Shown piece by piece: positions 4,206 through 7,460 of a DNA stretch of 7,460 nucleotides (positions within the stretch are counted from its first letter, which is position 1; every line of letters starts with the position of its first letter). Location: the NCBI RefSeq assembly GCF_046541315.1, contig NZ_JBKHDN010000142.1, forward strand, positions 1-7,460, given 5' to 3'. The notes beneath the pieces were generated by a model. The model saw only the letters and a program-made list of their open reading frames with translations, ran no database searches and was not told the DNA's origin. The translations under genes and the position numbers were made by a program. This DNA is from Lamprobacter sp046541315. GTDB lineage: Bacteria > Pseudomonadota > Gammaproteobacteria > Chromatiales > Chromatiaceae.

Positions 4206-6056
4206 TTAGTGGCCGGTCGCCTCGCCAGCGCCACGCGGCACCCGCACATCCTCGACCAGATGCTGGATGTGATCCGGTGGCGGGGCGGTGAGAGCGGCGA
4301 CGATGAAGGCGACGACGAAGTTCACGACCGCGCCGACGGCGCCAAAGGCGTTCGGCGAGATGCCGAAGAACCAGTCCGCGCCCATGCCGAGCTGCGGTGC
4401 CAGGAAGTCCGTTCCGGGAATGAAGAAGATGCCTTTGTGCTGGAACACATAGAGCAAGGTCACGGCGATACCGGCGATCATGCCGGCGACCGCTCCGGTG
4501 TTGTTCATCTTCTTGTAGAAGATGCCCATCATCAGCGCCGGGAAGATCGACGAGGCGGCCAGACCGAAGGCGATGGCCACGGTGCCGGCGGCGAAGCCCG
4601 GCGGGTTCAGACCCAGGTAACCGGCGACGATGATCGCGCCGATCATCGACAGCCGCCCGGCGTTGAGTTCGGCCTTCTCGGAGATGTCCTTCATGAACAC
4701 GCCCTTGAGCAGGTCATGCGAGATGGCCGAGGAGATCGCCAGGAGCAGACCGGCGGCCGTGGAAAGCGCGGCCGCCAGGCCGCCGGCCACGATGAGGGCG
4801 ATGACCCAGTTGGGAAGTCCGGCAATCTCCGGATTCGCCAACACCATGATGTCGAGATCGGGACCCGGCTTCAGGGCATCGGTGGTGCCATGGAAGATCT
4901 CGCTGCCTTCGTAGCCGAGCGCTTCGGCTTCGGCGATCGTCGCCTCATCCTTGTCATTGTAGTACTGGACCAGTCCGTCGTCATTCAGGTCTTTCCAGAC
5001 CAACAGGCCGGTTTGCGACCAGTTCTCGAACCAGCCAGGTAGTTCATCACCGGGTAACGGCTCGAAGGCCGCCAAGCCCTGCTCGGTGGTGTCGGTCTTC
5101 TCGATCATCAGAGTGTCGACGAAGTTCAACCGCGCCATGGCGCCAACCGCCGGGGCGGTGGTGTAGAGCAGCGCGATGAAGACCAGTGCCCAACCGGCAG
5201 AGAAGCGTGCGGACTTGACGGTGGGGACGGTGAAGAAGCGGATGATGACGTGCGGCAGTCCAGCGGTACCGATCATCAGCGACAGGGTATAGGCAAACAT
5301 GTTCAGCGTGCTGCCCATGGTCTGCGTGGTGTATTCCTTGAAGCCGAGCTCGGTCACGACCTGATCGAGCTTGGCGAGCATGCTCATGCCGCTGGCGACG
5401 CCATCGGGGGCATATTCGCTACCGAGGCCAAGCTGCGGGAACGGATTGCCGGTCAGGTTCAGCGAGATGAAGATGGCCGGGATGGTGTAGGCGGTGATCA
5501 GCACGATGTACTGGGCGATCTGGGTGTAGGTGATGCCCTTCATGCCGCCGAGCACCGCATAGACCGCGACGATGGCCATACCGATGTACAGGCCCATGTC
5601 GTAGGAGACCTCGAGGAAGCGCGAGAACGCCACGCCGATGCCCTTCATCTGACCGATGACGTAGGTGATCGAGGCCAGGATCAGGCAGATGACGGCGACG
5701 ATGCGCGCGGTCTGCGAGTAGTAGCGGTCGCCGATGAACTCTGGCACCGTGAACTTGCCGAACTTGCGCAGATAGGGCGCGAGCAGCAGTGCGAGCAGCA
5801 CATAGCCGCCGGTCCAGCCCATCAGGAACACCGAGCCGCCGTAGCCGTTGAAGGCGATCAGGCCGGCCATGGAGATGAAGGAAGCGGCGGACATCCAGTC
5901 GGCGCCCGTGGCCATGCCGTTGAGGACCGGGTGGACGCCCTTGCCGGCGACGTAGAACTCGCCAGTGGTGCCGGCGCGCGCCCAGATGGCGATGCCGATG
6001 TAGGTGGCGAAGGTGAAGCCGACGACCGAATAGGTCCAGATTTCGAGATTGGTCAT
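4206..6056 (-). CDS. Sodium:solute symporter, large subunit (acetate-permease-like, DUF4212-partnered)
   Basis: This 616-residue inner-membrane protein belongs to the sodium:solute symporter superfamily, close to the ActP cation/acetate branch and more exactly to the family whose small partner is a DUF4212 protein. About 13 hydrophobic segments can be seen, for example near residues 9-27, 55-95, 118-138, 155-205, 285-305, 415-445, 470-540 and 570-590. Family landmarks include YVAGKGVHPVLNGMATGADW (35-54), FTVPEFIGDRY (102-112), GGMKGITYTQIAQY (170-183) and the Na+-site helix AAALSTAAGLLLAISSAISH (428-447). Between two membrane segments a hydrophilic insert of about 100 residues (310-410) contains DLNDDGLVQYYN (356-367), which resembles an EF-hand loop. 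The ATG at 6056 has AGGAG nine bases upstream, overlapping the preceding stop. It should import a small carboxylate with Na+ or H+; acetate is a guess. Confidence 0.9.
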   Translation of the reverse strand: MTNLEIWTYSVVGFTFATYIGIAIWARAGTTGEFYVAGKGVHPVLNGMATGADWMSAASFISMAGLIAFNGYGGSVFLMGWTGGYVLLALLLAPYLRKFGKFTVPEFIGDRYYSQTARIVAVICLILASITYVIGQMKGIGVAFSRFLEVSYDMGLYIGMAIVAVYAVLGGMKGITYTQIAQYIVLITAYTIPAIFISLNLTGNPFPQLGLGSEYAPDGVASGMSMLAKLDQVVTELGFKEYTTQTMGSTLNMFAYTLSLMIGTAGLPHVIIRFFTVPTVKSARFSAGWALVFIALLYTTAPAVGAMARLNFVDTLMIEKTDTTEQGLAAFEPLPGDELPGWFENWSQTGLLVWKDLNDDGLVQYYNDKDEATIAEAEALGYEGSEIFHGTTDALKPGPDLDIMVLANPEIAGLPNWVIALIVAGGLAAALSTAAGLLLAISSAISHDLLKGVFMKDISEKAELNAGRLSMIGAIIVAGYLGLNPPGFAAGTVAIAFGLAASSIFPALMMGIFYKKMNNTGAVAGMIAGIAVTLLYVFQHKGIFFIPGTDFLAPQLGMGADWFFGISPNAFGAVGAVVNFVVAFIVAALTAPPPDHIQHLVEDVRVPRGAGEATGH

Positions 6057-6068
6057 GAGTGGCGGCTC

Positions 6069-6323
6069 CTATTCTTCCACGTCGAATTTCTGATCGAGCC
6101 GGTTCATCCCGAACGCGTAGGTGAAGATCAGTATCAGGAAGACGTAGATCGAGCCCTGCTGGGCGAACCAGAAGCCGAGCGGGTAGCCGCCGAGGTGGAA
6201 TTGGTTCAGCGGCTCGACGAGCAGGATGCTGAATCCGTAGGAGACAATGAACCAGATGATCAGTAAGAGGCTTAACAGGCGGATATTCGCCTTCCAGTAG
6301 GCGGACCGATTTTCGGGTGTCAC
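6069..6323 (-). CDS. DUF4212 small membrane subunit of the sodium:solute symporter
   Basis: The product of 84 residues has two membrane segments, IRLLSLLLIIWFIVSYGFSI (about 14-36) and the stretch from FWFAQQGSIYVFLILIFTYA (about 51-73), with charged ends and a C-terminus of MNRLDQKFDVEE. Together with the N-terminal AYWKANIRLL and the central GFWFAQQGSI this is the DUF4212 (putative solute:sodium symporter small subunit) pattern. I place the start at the GTG at 6323, because AGGAGG lies nine bases upstream; a TTG at 6341 would put this strong ribosome-binding site inside the gene. The gene ends 12 bp before the symporter start, and its TAG is part of the symporter ribosome-binding site, so the two are surely cotranscribed and probably form a complex. 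How the small subunit acts is not known. Confidence 0.9.
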   Translation of the reverse strand: MTPENRSAYWKANIRLLSLLLIIWFIVSYGFSILLVEPLNQFHLGGYPLGFWFAQQGSIYVFLILIFTYAFGMNRLDQKFDVEE

Positions 6324-6388
6324 CGTGTTGTCCCTCCTCAAGAGTGTTGGGTTAGGTGAAAAAGATCGTTGTTGGTGTCATGTGTACG

Positions 6389-6403
6389 CGCTGCCCGGCA
6401 GCG
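6389..6403 (-). promoter_or_regulatory. GC-rich dyad in the leader of the DUF4212-symporter operon
   Basis: CGCTGCC and GGCAGCG flank a single central base, giving a perfect 7/1/7 dyad. If transcription starts near 6422 from the promoter proposed at 6429-6458, it would form a short hairpin about 20 nt from the 5' end of the mRNA, 65 bp before the start codon. It may be an operator or an mRNA structure; nothing in the sequence decides which. Confidence 0.3.
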
Positions 6404-6428
6404 TCCCTGCTTGTGCAAGCGGTCGCGC

Positions 6429-6458
6429 ATTGTGTTGTCCGGCACAATCCCCTGTCAA
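6429..6458 (-). promoter_or_regulatory. Candidate sigma-70 promoter for the DUF4212-symporter operon
   Basis: On the minus strand a perfect TTGACA (6458-6453) is followed 18 bp later by CACAAT (6434-6429, four of six matches to the -10 consensus). Transcription would start near 6422 and give a leader of about 100 nt before the GTG start at 6323. The site lies in the divergent spacer shared with thrC. Confidence 0.45.
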
Positions 6459-6492
6459 CGACAAGGAGGCTGGGCTGAAGCGCCTGATATTG

Positions 6493-6521
6493 TTGCCAAC
6501 GGCGGCCCTTTTCACTACCTT
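6493..6521 (+). promoter_or_regulatory. Weak candidate promoter for thrC
   Basis: TTGCCA (6493-6498, five of six) is followed after 17 bp by TACCTT (6516-6521, only three of six). Because the upstream neighbour is divergent, thrC must be transcribed from within this spacer, and this is the best-spaced pair I see, giving a leader of about 50 nt. The -10 element is poor, so the call is tentative. Confidence 0.22.
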
Positions 6522-6576
6522 GACGGACTCACGGCCGGGCCGACCCGCGCTCGGCCTCGAACCAGATTAGGATGCG

Positions 6577-7460
6577 ATGCGATACCTGAGTACACGCGGC
6601 GGTGTGGAACCGGTCGGCTTTGCCGAGGCGGTGATGATGGGCCTCGGCACCGATGGCGGCCTGCTGGTGCCAGAGTCCATCCCGCGCCTGAGCGGGGAGA
6701 CCCTGGCGGCCTGGTCCCGGCTGAATTTTCAGGAGCTTGCGGTCGAGGTGTTGGCGCCCTTCGTCGGCGCGGCGATGCCGCGCGCGGATCTGGTCGCGCT
6801 GGTCGAGCGCTCCTACGCCGGCTTCTCGCATCCCGAGGTGACGCCGGTGGTGGAGCAGGCCGGGCGGCGGTGGCTCGAACTCTTCCACGGCCCGACGGCG
6901 GCGTTCAAGGATGTCGCGCTGCAGTTGCTCGGCAATCTCTTCGAGTATTTCGTTGTGCGCGAGGGCGGGGTACTGCGCATCCTCGGCGCCACCTCCGGCG
7001 ATACCGGCTCGGCAGCGATCGATGGCGTGCGCGGCAAGGCCGGGATCGACATCTTCATCCTGCATCCCAAGGGCCGCGTGTCGCCGATCCAAGAGCGGCA
7101 GATGACCACGGTGCTCGATGCCAACGTGCACAATCTCGCCGTGCAAGGGACCTTCGACGACGCCCAGCGCATCGTCAAGGCCCTGTTCAACGATCTGCCG
7201 TTCAAGCGTGACTACCGGCTCGGCGCGGTCAATTCGATCAACCTCGCCCGCATCCTGGCGCAGACCATCTACTATTTCCACGCGTGGGGGCGGATCAGCG
7301 GCGGCGATCCCGAGCGCCGCGTCAGCTTCTCGGTGCCGACCGGCAACTTCGGCGATGTCTTCGCCGGCTGGCTGGCCAAGCGCATGGGGCTGCCGATCGA
7401 GCGCCTGATCATCGCCACCAATCGCAACGACATCCTCAGCCGCTTCGTCGCCAGCGGGGT
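6577..7460 (+). CDS. thrC: Threonine synthase, N-terminal 294 codons (runs off the right edge)
   Basis: The frame from the ATG at 6577 stays open to the window end and encodes MRYLSTRGGVEPVGFAEAVM and onward, with the threonine synthase landmarks in order: GLGTDGGLLVPESIP (22-36), the pyridoxal-phosphate lysine K111 in LFHGPTAAFKDVALQ, GATSGDTGSAAIDG (137-150), NLAVQGTFDDAQ (186-197), GAVNSINLARILAQ (216-229) and the phosphate-binding loop SVPTGNFGDVFAGW (252-265). ThrC converts O-phosphohomoserine and water to threonine and phosphate in the cytoplasm, the last step of threonine synthesis. AGGA lies four bases upstream; an ATG five bases earlier meets a stop at once in its own frame. About 130-180 codons are missing beyond the edge. 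The gene is the first of its unit, divergent from the symporter operon; hom, a frequent upstream partner, is absent here. Confidence 0.96.
   Translation, partial: MRYLSTRGGVEPVGFAEAVMMGLGTDGGLLVPESIPRLSGETLAAWSRLNFQELAVEVLAPFVGAAMPRADLVALVERSYAGFSHPEVTPVVEQAGRRWLELFHGPTAAFKDVALQLLGNLFEYFVVREGGVLRILGATSGDTGSAAIDGVRGKAGIDIFILHPKGRVSPIQERQMTTVLDANVHNLAVQGTFDDAQRIVKALFNDLPFKRDYRLGAVNSINLARILAQTIYYFHAWGRISGGDPERRVSFSVPTGNFGDVFAGWLAKRMGLPIERLIIATNRNDILSRFVASG

Noticed and set aside
5250..6266. Open frame of 338 codons on the plus strand
   Set aside because: It is antisense to the symporter and DUF4212 genes, is full of His, Asp and Gly runs, and has no recognisable motif; a composition shadow.
6342..6576. 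A sigma-54 promoter or a CRP site in the divergent spacer
   Set aside because: I looked for TGGCAC-N5-TTGC and TGTGA-N6-TCACA patterns on both strands and found nothing with both halves.
6529..7281. Open frame of 250 codons on the minus strand
   Set aside because: It is antisense to thrC, which carries all the expected catalytic motifs; no independent support.

Overview
The window looks like a piece of chromosome from a GC-rich gammaproteobacterium. A purple sulfur bacterium of the Chromatiaceae type would fit, but that is an inference from gene content and composition, not a demonstrated match. It has two parts: an accessory patch at the left (about 1-1186) and a metabolic/transport region to its right (about 1187-7460).

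Accessory patch. The left edge carries the 5' part of an IS66-family insertion sequence, read leftwards: tnpA (126-446) overlaps the start of tnpB, which runs off the window. The probable outer end of the element is near 534. Only about 35 bp further right begins a short CRISPR array of four repeats (570-781). The repeats are 29 bp, the three spacers are exactly 32 bp, and the period is 61 bp, which is the geometry and repeat type of subtype I-E. No cas gene is visible and no clear leader remains. The last repeat is degenerate and runs straight into what looks like the last ~22 codons of a HigB-type toxin (781-849), followed by an intact-looking higA antitoxin (859-1146). This stretch is visibly richer in A+T than its surroundings, which suggests transfer.

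Transport and signalling block, all on the minus strand. Reading leftwards there is a small DUF4212 membrane protein (6069-6323), then a large sodium:solute symporter of the acetate-permease-like type (4206-6056), then two hairpins, the second a clear rho-independent terminator (4115-4140). After a non-coding gap of about 380 bp comes a second unit: a 621-residue protein with a cyclic-nucleotide-binding-like domain, two CBS motifs and a DUF294-type nucleotidyltransferase (1960-3825), and a DnaQ-like DEDDh exonuclease (1187-1861). DUF4212 proteins are the known small partner of this symporter family. The signalling protein and the exonuclease are commonly found next to such permeases in proteobacteria, so the four genes probably form one functional neighbourhood for uptake of a small carboxylate and its control; the substrate cannot be read from the sequence.

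Right end. Divergent from the symporter operon, thrC (threonine synthase) starts at 6577 on the plus strand and runs off the window after 294 codons. The 253 bp between the DUF4212 start and thrC holds plausible promoters for both directions and a GC-rich hairpin in the DUF4212 leader.
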